Source of the DNA: Cephalotrichum gorgonifer
Lineage: Eukaryota; Ascomycota; Sordariomycetes; Microascales; Microascaceae
Assembly (NCBI GenBank): GCA_900312665.1
Contig: ONZQ02000002.1
Coordinates: 2,939,863-3,003,862 of the forward strand
DNA: 64,000 nucleotides
Reading direction: 5' to 3'
Part shown: in pieces, positions 1 through 12,262 of the stretch
Position numbering within the stretch: the stretch's first letter is position 1
Layout: every line of letters starts with the position of its first letter
The notes under the pieces: generated by a model
Databases searched by the model: none
What the model saw: the letters and a program-made list of their open reading frames with translations, nothing else
Told to the model about the DNA's origin: nothing
Translations under genes and position numbers: made by a program

Positions 1-1
1 G

Positions 2-1016
2 TCGCCCGTCTTTGCCCGGATGCTCTACGGCGAGTTCGCGGAATCGAGGCATCGCGAGGGGGGAGAGTGGATGGTCGACCTCCCAAACGACAAGGCGCAG
101 CCGATGCGGATCTTCCTCGACATCGCGCACGGGCGGTTCCGCGACGTGCCGAGGGTTCTCTCGGTCGACCAGCTGCACGAGCTCACGGTGCTGACGAATT
201 ACTACGACGCCACGGCGGCGCTGATCCCGTGGGTCGACGGGTGGATGTCCGGGATAGAGGAGATTGTGAAGGACGCCAACGCGCCGATGCCCAAGGTCCT
301 CTGGATAACGTGGGAGCTTGGCCGTAAGGATGCCTTTACGACGATGTCGCGGCGCATGCTGATGGAATCCGAGGGTCCCGGGTTTATGGAGTCAGGACAG
401 GTCGAGGACATACAGACGCCTCCCGACATAATTGGTGAGAAAACCCTAAAATCACCCACAAACGAATCTCCGGGAGAACGGGACAACGGGAGGACGGACG
501 GAAGGGGACAGGAAAGACATATATGTGGCCTTGCACACAGAGACGCTAACTTGACGGGGGAAAACTCTCTCTCATAAAGAGCGCATCGACGCCATCCGCA
601 TCCAGATCTTCCAGTCGCTGCTAAACATCTTCCAGGAGATGGTCGACAACCTAATCGTGGTGGACGAGCGTGTCCGTTGGTGCCGGCACCACACGTGGAT
701 GGGCCCGCACAGGTGCGAGTCGATGATCCTGGGGTCGATGACGTTCTGCCTGGCGCGGGCGGGGCTCTGGCCGCTCCCCGAGGCGCGCGGGGTGGAGTAC
801 AGCGTGCTGGGGCTGCACGGGAAGCTCACGACGCTGGTCATACACGACATCGGGAGGGCGTCGGCGGGGGACAAGGGCGTGGTGGACCACGGGGAGTGCA
901 ACCCGCGGGCGTACCTGCTGGACCTGGTGCAGAGGGTCGTACGGGAGACGCCGAGCCCGCTGACGGAGTTCCATGTGAAGTACTTGGATCAGCAGGCGAA
1001 GAAGCTGCTTCACTAG
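2..1016 (+). CDS. BTB/POZ domain protein, 5' partial
   Basis: This is the C-terminal part of a fungal BTB/POZ protein whose start lies before the window. The reading frame opens at position 2 with SPVFARMLYGEFAES, which matches the BTB segment where a residue run after SPVF leads into the 'M..G.F.E' helix. One intron, 435..579, has a GTGAGA donor and a GCTAAC branch point at 545-550; the split codon (G + AG = Glu) keeps phase. Exon 2 runs to TAG at 1014-1016. The C-terminal part contains HHTWMGPHRCES, a possible metal-binding or structural segment. BTB domains mediate protein-protein contacts, often as adaptors; the partner is unknown here. No other domain was recognised. I am fairly sure of the BTB call and the splice, and less sure of any function. 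Confidence 0.72.
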
Positions 1017-3757
1017 GGAGGGATGAGGAGAAAAAAGTAACACTATATACGGGAAGAGCAAGACGTAGGGGGTGGGGTGGAGGTGTGAGTAATAATGTCG
1101 ACGCTGCCTCGCTTGCCCTTCATTATTCATGGTATTCCTTCTGCTGCAGGGTCTGGTCTCGATTGTAAAATGTTGGTGTTGCAATGAATGTCCACTTTAT
1201 GGAGGCGGAGTCCGTCATCGCCCCGAACTCACGCCTGGACGGGGATGGGAAGCGGAAGTGTCGGGAACGGGATGGTGCCGAGCGGAGATCGGCGGCCAGG
1301 TGGATACAGGCGTGAGCGGGCGGTGTCGGATTTTCCGTTCTCTTTGAGGTGGTGGTTGCTGTAATACTTGTACTTGGTACTCATACTCGTACGAGAGTAT
1401 TACTCAGAGTCTGGTATTACTTAGTACAAGTACGTACTCGACTGGTTCTCGTACGATCAAGCAAAGCACATGTTAATCTCTTCATTGTCGTCCACGTACA
1501 AGTTAAAGTATTTATTGCCTGCCGATCGGCTTCGCGCAGATACGATCCGCGGTGGCGCCCTGCATCCAAACCTGAACCTGCGTGAGCTTCTTGCTTTTCT
1601 CCGCCCCTCTTCTTTCACTTTCGTCTTCATTTCCAGCGAGCACGGGGAAGGTCCATAAAAAAACAAGACAGATGTTTCTTCCCAAGACGACCAGCGTCGT
1701 TTCAAATGACTAAAAGAAGAAAAGAAGCCTGTAGCTCATGTGCCATGAGGGAGCCGCAACCATGCCTTTAATTATTACTTTGTAACCACACCAAGGTTTT
1801 TGCACGGCCAGGCTTGATGGGCTGGCTATTTTTGGAGGTGCTCGGTCGGTGGGTGTGTGGGGCTGGAACCATTCCAGCTGGGACCGACCACGCCGCGCTC
1901 CAGCGGGTACATGCTTGTACCATTTTCGGAGGGCTGTACTGTACCTGTACTGTACTTGGTGGGACCAAGTTAGCTCAGACTAGCTCAGGGTTATGTCGAT
2001 CACGGTCCTGCCAACGAGCTCGACATAATGTCAGGAAGCCGTGGCCGTGTTTGTCTGGCTGGCTGCGAGCCGCTTGGGCACTCGTTGTCACGAACGAAAC
2101 GGGCGCTGGGCTTTAAACCGAATGCGGAAAAAAGGGGCGAACGCAGGGGATGTGCAGGGTTAGTTAGAATGGGAGGAGTGAGGTGATGCCCGGAGTGGTG
2201 GTCCGTTGCCGGGCTACAGGTGCGAGAGAGAGAGAGAGAGCCCACGCATGAGCACGAGCACGAGCACGAGCATGCCAGGCTGAGTCTGGAACGTGGAATG
2301 GAAACGGGGAAAAAAGCCCCGAGAAAACCTCGTAACTACATTCTCGTACAGAGAATCTAATACCTATACAGTGCTCCGCACAGGTAATGACGAATACGGC
2401 ACAAATGGGTCTCGGTACAAGTACAGGTACTTGTGCGAGCTGCCGCCAGGGTTCGCTCGTTCCAACACTTCAAAGTTGTCATACAGTAATACGTACCTTT
2501 TCTCGGATCAGGTACGATCCACACGAACGAGCACGCATTCCGCTTCCATGCACTTGGCATCCAGCCAGTTCCCAAGCAAGGGGGCCAATCACGAAACGAT
2601 ACTCGCACGAGTACACCAACGGGAGGGCAGTGTAACAGGAGAGAAGGGACTGCCGGGTAACGGGACCCACACAGCGACTTTGTGCGCTGGTTGTCCTGGC
2701 TCGGGCGGACTACAAGCAGGTTAGGGTCGATCGGATCGGTGGGGCGGGCCCATACTTTGCATCCATTAATGCTTGGACGAGGAAACAGGTATAATACGAG
2801 AGCCCCACTCTCTCATGTGGCAAGTGTGTCGTCATCCACCACCAACATCCAAGACAAGACAAGCTGCCATCACTCCATTCCACCATTACTTGGCGCCAGT
2901 TATAAGCTGTTACGACCAGGAAAGTACGTTCACTCCATACGGAGTGCGGCAGTACGAGTACAGAGTTTAGCTTTTACTAGTGTGCGCAAGGTACAAGCAA
3001 TGTTGTACGAAGAAACGCCAGGATATTGGATGGGTCACAGCTTGTACTTGTATTTTTTTTTCTTCCTTGGAACAAAATCAAGGGCGCCGCCCGGCTGCAC
3101 TCCATAAAAGCGCCCCCTCCGCCTCCGGGGCTTGCGGCGGACCAAGTATTAGTGCGGCTGGGCTGCTCTTGTTTTCGATCCGTCTTCCTTTTTAGTCTCC
3201 TGGACCTATTACTTCAAGTACTTGAAATGCACTTCGGCTCTGTATAATACGTAATACTCGTCCACTCCGCCTCCTACGAGTATGAGTAGAGTTCCCATAA
3301 GCCCACACCAAGACCTCCTCCTCCTCTTCCCCACCATCCCATTCCCCCGTGGTATCTCTCTCTAGTGATTTACAAGTACCCTCGTTTTTCTTTTCTTCCC
3401 TCTTCCTTTGTCTCCCCCATCCTGGAGGCTATGCCTGCCCGCAGCTCATAGGCTTGCGTGTACCATCTGTTGCGTGTTTTGTGCCCCATATTACACGCTT
3501 GCTCTCTTTACTTTTTCTTTTTCTCTACTTCCTTTCTTTTTTCTTTTCTCGCTCGCTTTCTGGGAAGCTAAGCTAAGCTCCACCAGCCCCAGTCCGACAA
3601 CCACCAACGAGTAGCACATCCGGTTTTACCTTCTCTCACCCACTCTTACTCATTGAGTGGCCCTGTCTCGTCGCGGACTTCGGCTTAGTCGAATGGTTTT
3701 CCTCCTTCGTCGTGATTCTCACGCGGATCCTCCGAGGAGAGTGTCTCGAAAGCAACG
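1017..3757. other. Long intergenic/promoter region upstream of chitin synthase
   Basis: No convincing gene was seen in 2.7 kb. The stretch is rich in GTAC-centred palindromes related to GTACAAGTAC (about 1365-1445, 1905-1965, 2410-2430, 2985-3055, 3200-3260). It holds a (GA)n run near 2224-2240 and a GAGCAC repeat near 2250-2270. From about 3300 to 3650 it becomes pyrimidine-rich (CT and T tracts), as is common just upstream of highly expressed fungal genes. Short open frames here show no family resemblance. Confidence 0.6.
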
Positions 3758-6700
3758 ATGAGCTACCCGAACCCCAATAACCAACCCGCGTATCAGCCCG
3801 CGGCCGCGGGGGAGATTCCCATGGAGGATGTCTACATAGACGAGCGAGTAAGTTTTTGGGATCCACTGTTTTTATCCTCTCCTCCTACCTCTCTCCAAAA
3901 GAACAACAAGCTTGTGATTCCGAATATCCCAGCTTTCTTTCTTTACTCCGCTCTTCCTGTTCTTATTTATTTGCTCAGTGCATCTAACCCTCCTCCACCC
4001 AGGATGACTCCCCGAGCTCACACCGACGGAGACTTGAGCGCGCCTACTCCCTGAGCGGCTCCGAGGCGTACGGAAACGAGCTCTCCCGCACGCCGCCGCC
4101 GCACACGCCCCTGACCCGCGACCGGTCCATCCCGCCGGCCGGCCACCCCTCCGCCGACATCCACGCCAACTACAGCCACCCGCTCCTCGCGTCGACGACA
4201 CTGGACAACCTCAGCAGCCCCAGCCTCCCGCGCTACCACCTTGACGATGGCTTCGCCGGCGAGCGGCCCGCCTCCTACCTGGGCGACCCCGAGGAGGGCT
4301 GGGCGCGGCGCCAGCAGCAGCAGACCGTCACCTCGTCCGGCGGGGCCATCCGCCGCGCCCCGACCCGCAAGATCAAGCTCGTCCAGGGCTCCGTCCTCAG
4401 CGTCAACTACCCCGTCCCGAGCGCGGTCAAGAACGCCATGCAGGAAAAGTACCGCACGGGCGTCGACGGCGCCAGCGAGGAGTTCACGAACATGAGGTAC
4501 ACGGCCGCCACCTGCGACCCAAACGACTTCACCCTCTCCAACGGCTACAACCTGCGCCCGCGCATGTACAACCGCCACACCGAGCTCCTGATCGCCATCA
4601 CCTACTACAACGAGAACAAGGTCCTGCTGGCCCGCACGCTGCACGGCGTCATGCAGAACATCCGCGACATCGTCAACCTCAAGAAGTCGACCTTCTGGAA
4701 CGCGGGGGGGCCCGCGTGGCAGAAGATCGTCGTGTGCATCATCTTCGACGGCATAGACAAGGCGGACAAGAACGTCTTCGACGTGCTGGCCACCGTGGGG
4801 ATCTACCAGGACGGTGTGGTCAAGCGGGACGTCAACGGCAAGGAGACGGTGGCGCACGTGTTCGAGTACACGACGCAGCTGTCCGTCACGCCCGACCAGC
4901 AGCTCGTGCGGCCGGATGAGAACGAGAAGAACTCGCGCACGCTGCCGCCCGTGCAGTTCATCTTCTGCCTCAAGCAGAAGAACACCAAGAAGATCAACTC
5001 GCACCGCTGGCTCTTCAACGCCTTCGGCAGGATCCTCAACCCCGAGGTCACCATCCTCATCGACGCGGGCACAAAGCCCAGCCCCCGCTCGCTGCTCGCC
5101 CTGTGGGAGGCCTTCTACAACGACCGACACCTTGGCGGCGCCTGCGGCGAGATCCACGCTATGCTGGGCAAGGGAGGACGCAAGCTCCTGAACCCGCTCG
5201 TCGCTATCCAGAACTTCGAGTACAAGATCTCGAATATCCTCGATAAACCCCTCGAGAGCACCTTTGGCTACGTCACCGTCTTGCCGGGCGCCTTCAGCGC
5301 GTACCGCTTCCGCGCCATCATGGGTAGGCCCCTGGACCAGTATTTCCACGGTGACCACACCCTCTCCAAGAAGCTGGGGAAGAAGGGAATCGACGGGATG
5401 AACATCTTCAAGAAGAACATGTTCCTCGCCGAGGACCGAATCCTCTGCTTCGAGCTCGTCGCCAAGGCGGGGCAGAAGTGGCACCTGAGCTACATCAAGG
5501 CCGCGAAGGGAGAGACCGACGTGCCCGAGGGCGCGGCCGAGTTCCTCACGCAGCGCCGCAGGTGGCTGAACGGGTCCTTCGCCGCGTCGCTGTACTCCTT
5601 CATCCACTTCGGGCGCATCTACAGCTCGAACCACAACCTCATCCGCCTCATCTTCTTCCACCTCCAGTTCGTCTACAACTTCCTGAACGTGCTCTTCAGC
5701 TGGATCGCCCTCGCGTCGTACTACCTGACCACCATCGTCATCATGAACCTCGTCGGCACGCCCGACCCGGAAAACCACTACCGCGCGTGGCCCTTCGGCG
5801 ACACGGCGACGCCCATCTTCAACGTCATACTCAAGTACTTCTACGTCTTCTTCCTCATCGTGCAGTTCATCCTGGCGCTGGGCAACAGGCCCAAGGGCTC
5901 GCGCTACACGTACGTCGCGTCGTTCGTCGTCTTCGGCCTCATCCAGTTCTACATCCTCGTCCTGTCCTTCTTCCTCGTCGTCCGCGCCCTGTCGGGAGGC
6001 ATCGGCGACCAGATCTCGACGGAGAACGCGGCGGCCTTCTTCCGCAGCTTCTTCGGCGAGGAGATCGCGGGCGTCATCATCCTCGCCGTCATCACCATCT
6101 ACGGGCTGAACTGGGTCGCCTCCATCATGTACCTAGACCCGTGGCACATGTTCCACTCGTGGCCGTACTACCTCGTCCTCATGTCGACCTACATCAACAT
6201 CCTCATGGTCTACGCCTTCAACAACTGGCACGACGTCTCGTGGGGGACAAAGGGGTCCGACAAGGCCGACACGATCCCCTCGGCCAAGGTGGTGGAGGGC
6301 AAGGGCGCCGAGACGGGCGTCGTCGTCGAGGAGGTGGAGAAGGAGCAGGAGGACATCGACAGCCAGTTCAAGAAGACGGTGTACCGCGCGCTCGCGCCCT
6401 ACGTGGAGGAGCCCGAGGAGAACAAGAAGGACGCCGAGGACTCGTACCGGTCCTTCCGCACGGGCCTCGTCATCCTCTGGCTGCTGTCGAATCTGGCCCT
6501 CATAGTCGGTGTTACCACCGACGACTTTGAGTCTTTGGGCGTGCCGGTAAGTTTATTCCCCTATTACTCACCCCCGCGTTGTTCATCGAACGTGAATACT
6601 TAACAAATGCTGACCTCCACCCCCTTTACAGGAAGCCAAGCTGAAACGGACGCCCATGTTCTTCAGGGTCATTTTGTACGCTACGGCCGGACTCTCGATC

Positions 6701-6769
6701 TTCCGGTTCATCGGGTTCCTCTGGTTCCTGGGATCGACGGGTATTATGTGCTGTTTTGCGAGAAGATGA
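3758..6769 (+). CDS. Class III chitin synthase
   Basis: This integral plasma-membrane glycosyltransferase (family GT2) polymerises UDP-GlcNAc into cell-wall chitin. There are three exons, 3758..3847, 4003..6546 and 6632..6769. Both introns are phase 0 with GTAAGT donors, and the product is 923 aa. The N-terminus (about 1-160) is Pro/Ser-rich and hydrophilic. The catalytic core starts near residue 190 with ITYYNEN. It includes the conserved EDR (about 507-509) and the signature QRRRWLNG (about 547-554). A cluster of hydrophobic membrane spans follows, with a last pair encoded after intron 2. The MNLVGTP segment and the overall core resemble class III enzymes (Aspergillus ChsB/ChsG, Neurospora CHS-1) more than class I or II. 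The start follows a CT-rich leader and gives a typical class III N-terminus. It is intact, with strong GC3 bias. Confidence 0.93.
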
Positions 6770-7784
6770 AAGGGGAGCAAAAATATCATGTTACGTTAAG
6801 GGAAGAGAGCGAGATTTTTCATGTTTATGTCGGGGGAACAAAGTAAGAGCGAGAATATTACCTTAATGCGGAGGAAGTCACAGAAAAAGCGAAGCTGTGC
6901 CCCCCCCCCACCGGGGGAATGGAGACCTGGGCATTGGAAATGAAATAAATAGATGTAAATTATCTGAAAATGGGAGGCCCCTAATATCCATCGTCTGAAC
7001 GGGTCTGTTGGCCAGACCTAGAGGTTACAGTTATACTACAGCTCGAAAGTTGCTTGCGGTGAACCAAGTGGTGTTAGTTGCTACTCTGGTGTCAAGCTAA
7101 TACTAGTAGGTTACATCGAGTCTACAAGCTCCAGGCGGCGCATTATTCGCACTCATGGTACCAATCTCTCGCTTCATTGAAACGCCTGATGTAATCCCCT
7201 TGGAAATTCTCTGGGAACCTATGTTCTCATCCGACAGGGTGTCACATTGTCTGGCAGTAGCATCCACAAGTAATCTCCCCAGGCCGGAAATTAGCTGGAC
7301 CGCCTTTCGGGGGGCGCCGCCACCAATGACATATTATTGAAGCCCACCTTCGCTGGCAGGGCTTGTGCAACATTCAAATGTCCGGATTGGCAATGCCAAA
7401 CCACCCCGGCTCGCACCATGCATTTTTTGTCGCCAATCTCGAGGCTACATCGTGACGCAGTTGGCGTAGCTGGACCGGCCATAAGGTGATGACATGCCAA
7501 AGTAGTAATCGTAGGTCCGCGGCGGCGGTGGATCATATTGTTTCCCAGATTGCGGTCCTTTGAAGGCTTGCCACCATGCTGGCGTGATAGCAGGATGTCA
7601 AATGCCATGGTTCACCTGACAAATCGTAAGATGGCGCCCATTGAGGTGCTCAATGAGGCAGATTCGAATTCATCATGTGCGACTACCTGGTACAAGTACA
7701 TACCCCAGCATGCGTGTACAGCAAGATCTAGTTTGCAACCGCGTTTCCTAGATCCATCTCTCGTACCCGTTTTCCACCGCCGCC
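6770..7784. other. Intergenic, no gene seen
   Basis: This stretch covers the chitin synthase 3' region and the space beyond the decayed helicase. It has a C10-type homopolymer near 6900-6912 and the A/T-rich segment around 6935-6970 expected of a 3' UTR. Open frames of up to about 105 codons on either strand show no recognisable family. Some may be fully decayed C-terminal sequence of the neighbouring pseudogene. Confidence 0.5.
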
Positions 7785-10517
7785 TCAGCCTTCCATACCG
7801 CGCCTTCCTCGACCCCCTCGGCCTCGTCCTCCCCAACTACCGTGAACCTCCCAATCCTCCCCATCACCATCCTCCTCAAGAACGAAGCACGGGTACCCGC
7901 TCCTCCTCACCTGGTCAATCTCCGATACGAGGGATAGGTTCCTGAACATATTGGCAGGCTTCCCGTCGCGTTGCTCAGAAGATGGGAGAATCATGTATGG
8001 CGAACTCCGTGGGTCCCCCGCCATTGCACATGGGCGACACCCTCTCGCATCCTAGAGCAGGAGGGCGTCGGCCTGGTGCATCCGGCCAGCCACATCCATA
8101 ATCGTTCCCTTCGCCTGCTCTTCGTTGAAGTCGGAGTACACAATCTCGCCAGCAACGCGGGGGATCGTACAGACCGCGTCTGCCTCCATGATTACTTTCT
8201 TTAGGAGGTTCTTGACATCCTCTCTTAAACGTGACTTCGTATCCCTCTCATGCCGTCTATTTTTTCCACTCCACCCACGACTGGCCGCTCTAAGCCGAGC
8301 AGAAGTTAATTCTTCATACTCATCAGAGCCAATCTTGCCTTCAAACAACTGCCGGAGCATTTCATACCGTCCATTGGCAAGATACTGCTCCCGTAGCTCA
8401 TGTAGCGGGGGTATATCGGCTTGGCTCAACTGGTAACTTCCGATGCGGGCGACCTTCAGCAGCCACTCAGTGGCCGACAGATTCAAGTCCCAGTCTGACG
8501 GATAGTAAGGATCTCTGCCAGAAGACTTGTAATCCTTGCACACGATCTTCAGGAATGCTGTGACCTCAGCCTCAATAGTATAACCCCTGACAACAAAGGG
8601 GCGGCAAATGTTGAGTCGTTTGGTCACGTCCATCCCCATCTGATAGAGACGCTTTGCGAAAGCGGTAGTCGTGTTTTGGGTGGGCGCGCTACAGTATATC
8701 CGGCCGATGTTCGGGTGGGACATGAAGTAAAGAGAGGTAGCCGCCAGAAGCTCTGTCTTCTTCGCCATGGTGGAGCTGAGAATGACGTTGAGTCCGAGAA
8801 AACTGGTGAGTTTGAGGTACTCAAGGTATCCTCCCCGGATTGTAGGGTCAATCTCATCACTAATCGCATCCATCACTTCTGGTTTGAGGGCCCCGAGAAT
8901 ATCCACGTTGGGGAGGACGGAAGCAGCGGGAATGGCGGAGAAAGGGGGGGTCGAATCTAGCTTGTTGTTTGCAGCGCTTGTTTCTTAGACAGACGCCGAT
9001 CCGTCCAACAGTGCCTGGAATCCTAAGCCGCAGTGCAGGTCCCGTTTATGTAGACGTCGAGCTGCCTCGGTGCCGCCGGAACCACCACCCAGGAGGGATG
9101 TGTACGCCGCATTAACGCGACGATAAGCGGGCCGCAATCTGGGGTCGATTTTCAGGTAGCACTTCCGACTTTTGCCATCCGGTCCAATTGGTAAAATAGC
9201 GCCAGCCGCCTGTCCCTCTTTGAACGAGTTGTGAGCTGTGATCTCAACGGTTTCACCTGCGTCCAGCGGGGGATGACGGATGAGAACCGCCAAGTCGCAT
9301 CCTGTATGGGCCCACTTATCTAGAGGGAGCAGGCGAGCCTCCCAGGACATTTCACCAAAAGACCAATTATGCTCCTCCCCGTCTCCATCGGGATGCGGTA
9401 GTTCAAACGCAAGTGCGAGACGACTCGGGTTTTTCCTCAAGTCGGACAGGATGTTCGCATGTCTACTCTCCTCCTATCAGATCGTTAGCCAAACGGACAT
9501 GATAGTACAAATAAACCTTGATGGGAAAGTATAGACATGTAACTACCTCAAAGCCATGCCAGATAAGGGCTGTAAACTGCTGAGCCTCATTGCTGGGGTC
9601 GTTGCCTGCCTTAATAAATATGCACCGAACTTCCTTGTAGCGGATGGTGTGGATGTCGTTGGCGGGGTGGAAAATGTCCTGGATAACTCCCTGGGAAATA
9701 CTGATGAAGTAATCCTCAGGGTTGTCGAACCGGTACGAGGCAGTGTAGGTGTCCCTTTGCGCATATTTCGGGACTTCCTCACGATAGCGGGGCATGAACC
9801 ACGGGCTTTCAGGCACACGTTAGCAAATGGCGACTGTTGACGGGAATGTAGCAAGGGGGGCCACGGTAAGAAGTCGGTGACGTACTCTGGGCTGTAAGGA
9901 AAGACAGCATCAGCCAGCTCGGGTAGGACATCTGTGAACCTGACTTCGCCCTTCGTTATCATGGCGGAGCCTTGGAACAAAAAAACGAACTCTGACTGCA
10001 GAAATATTTGCTGCAGAGTCCTTGTTCCTTCCATGGCCTCGCCCTGATTAACGACCTTGTCATCCACGACATCCCTTGCCACGAAGGGCAGCCCAAGACC
10101 CTCCACAATGGGTTTCTGGTCGTTGTTAAGCCGAACTCTGACAACGGCCATATTCGTCGTCTTGGAGGGGTCATTTCGGTACGGGAGAGCGGCAGCCATT
10201 TCGCCCGACACCGCCTCCGCCGTTGAGGTCCATGTCCCAACGAGGAACTTGACACTGATCTTGAGGAATGCAGTGGGCTCGCCCTGATAGTTGAAAAAGG
10301 TTGCTGGGGCGTCCATGTCTCGTGGGAACCACAGGTGGAAACCTATGAATGGCCGCTGATTCGTGGGGTGTTCCCAGTAGAATTGGACGCGATGGCGAGA
10401 GGGGTACCCGATTGTTAGGCCGCCGATGATAGAGTACTGACCGTCATCTTCGTAAAGAAGAGCGCATTCTTCAACGCCACCCCTCCGCTTCTTGGTATTG
10501 GTTGAAAGAGTAGACAT
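7785..10517 (-). pseudogene. Decayed SF1 (DNA2/NAM7-like) helicase-like gene with two in-frame stops
   Basis: The start codon is at 10515-10517. Exons read 9886..10517, 9547..9805 and then 9473 downward. Introns 9806..9885 (GTACGT donor, GCTAAC branch) and 9474..9546 (GCTAAC branch) keep phase. From 9473 one frame continues to 7785, broken only by TAA at 8985-8987 and TAG at 8052-8054. Before and after the second stop the translation still follows the fungal SF1 helicase layout: an IYCSAPTQNTTTAFAKRLY block after motif I, a Walker B-like MDVAG, then CAMAGDPRSSP in place of the usual AGD..QLPP, then RSGYP. The Walker A site is degraded to SSTMAKKTE instead of GPPGTGKT, and the second RecA lobe is missing. 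Both stops fit CAA>TAA or CAG>TAG/TGG>TAG transitions. Alternatively it is two or three short genes, which I think less likely. Confidence 0.68.
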
Positions 10518-12262
10518 CTTTGCAAGACGAGATGAATTTGCGGCCGAAGGAACCAAATCTCTTCCGTGAAATCGATAGTAGGCGCGCAACGGACTATTCG
10601 AAGACTAGACAACCCAAGTCAGCGGCCAGCTAAAGGAGGGCGGAGGTATTGGGTCATGCCTGCAAGATCCGATTCTGACTTTCGAGTTTCGCTGCGCAGT
10701 CGAGACGAGTCGTGATGGCGGGTGATGGGGTCTTGGGAGTTGGCTGCGGTGGACGATAAGGCGAATATCGGAGGAAATTGGGGACGGAGCGGGACGGAGC
10801 AGGAGAGGTAGCCGTTCGCAAGAATGTTGAGGTTTTCAGGAGTAGTGATCGGAACGGATTCTGCTTGGTATCTACGTTGATGGTAGAAATGATGAAAGAA
10901 CGGTGCTTGAGCTGCCCGGGCGAGAAAAGACGGCCACTTTTCGAGTCTGCGTATGTCTGGAGAGAGTGGCGTGGAACAACAATGTTTCGCGTTTCTCAAA
11001 GAAGGGCACGAACTCTTGCGCCTTCCACATGAGAGGAGCCGTACCTTCCCTTCCACCGTCGTAGTGCAAGGGAGTACATTGCTTCCGCGACTTCCAAATG
11101 AGAGAAAGCCGCACCTTCCTTTCCTTCCAGTTTCGCGGAGCGAGCAGTACGTATCGACTATGCTATTCTCCTCCCCGCCTTGAAAAGCTAAGAGCTACCC
11201 CGAGATACTCGCAGCGCTCATGGGAAATAACAGGTTGATGCTAGACATAGATTCACCGTTATCCTTACCTAGAAAATCCCGGCTTGGGGGAGCCAATCCC
11301 AATCCATTGCGATTCTCCTGGCGTCAATTTACTGCGAGGGAATGAGCTCTTGGTCATCTACGCCCAATTTGCTCATGCCACATGGCACTGAGTATTTCAC
11401 CATGTGCGTGAAGGTCAAATTCCCATGTGCTTGAAGGAAGGTGCGGCTGTCGTGGAGGTACAAACTGGCCTCGACGTTCTTGCCGTCTGAGAACCTGAAC
11501 CCCCCCCCCTTCCCCTGGGCCTCTGCCAGACCAAAGGAAGAGTAATTGTAGTCGGAAATTCCCTCTCAATCTGAAGACGACGAATCAGGCGCTTTGATAT
11601 ATCTCCCGAGACACTCTCCAGTTGAGCACCCCTTCGTCCACTTTGAGTCCCCACAACACTAAACTACAAACCGGAAGGGCCCGAAGGTCCCGAGATGCAA
11701 AAAGGAAAACATACAACACCAGGGATTCGCTGGTCGTCACCGACCCAACTACTAGTCTAGCGCTTGGTGGTTTATGTACAGGGGAGCGGACGGGACCCTC
11801 AGTTTTCCACGAGCTATGGTCGTATGTACTAGGCCAAGGCGGCACCTAGCGTGATGAACGCACTCGCTCGCCTCACTTTGCCTCCCGTAAAAGCAACAAT
11901 CCGGTGCAATTCCTCTTTGGTGGACGATGATTCCTTGGACTGTCCATTCCTCATGCAAACCAAATCTACTCGGATGATTCAAGTTTATTTTTTGCCAGCT
12001 CCGGCCGTGGAGATAAACCCTACGATATCGCCAAGGGGTAGGAAAACGGAAGCTAGGAGAGTTTTCTCAGTGTTATAGGAGAGAGGATTACCGAATGTCA
12101 TTGGTTGTGACTTGGATTCGAGAGAGCAAGGGAAAACGTAGAATTCAGTGGGATATATAGTAAAGAGACACTCATAGCTTCTGCGCGTAAACGACATGTC
12201 TAGGTTGAGAATTAGCACGACCATCTTACCGGATAAATCTGGCCAGGCGGAGGAGTTAAGAC
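10518..12262. other. Intergenic, no supported gene
   Basis: The region holds the promoter of the decayed helicase and the 3' side of the methyltransferase gene. Around 11018-11135 there is an imperfect tandem duplication of roughly 65-70 bp, recognisable by two copies of a 'cttcca(c/a)atgaga' core followed by 'accttcc'. Open frames up to about 145 codons exist on the minus strand (10619-11056), but none resembles a protein family. Confidence 0.45.

Noticed and set aside
4018..5778. 586-codon minus-strand open frame
   Set aside because: It is antisense to the chitin synthase core. It exists because of strong C/G third-position bias there, and its translation is low-complexity Val/Asp/Glu/Arg without a family.
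5478..6530. 350-codon plus-strand His/Arg-rich frame
   Set aside because: Overlaps the chitin synthase in a different frame; translation is low-complexity.
8052..8906. A separate 284-codon gene starting at GTG
   Set aside because: No ATG start is present, and the same frame continues upstream and downstream across single stop codons with family-consistent sequence, so it is better read as part of one decayed helicase-like gene.
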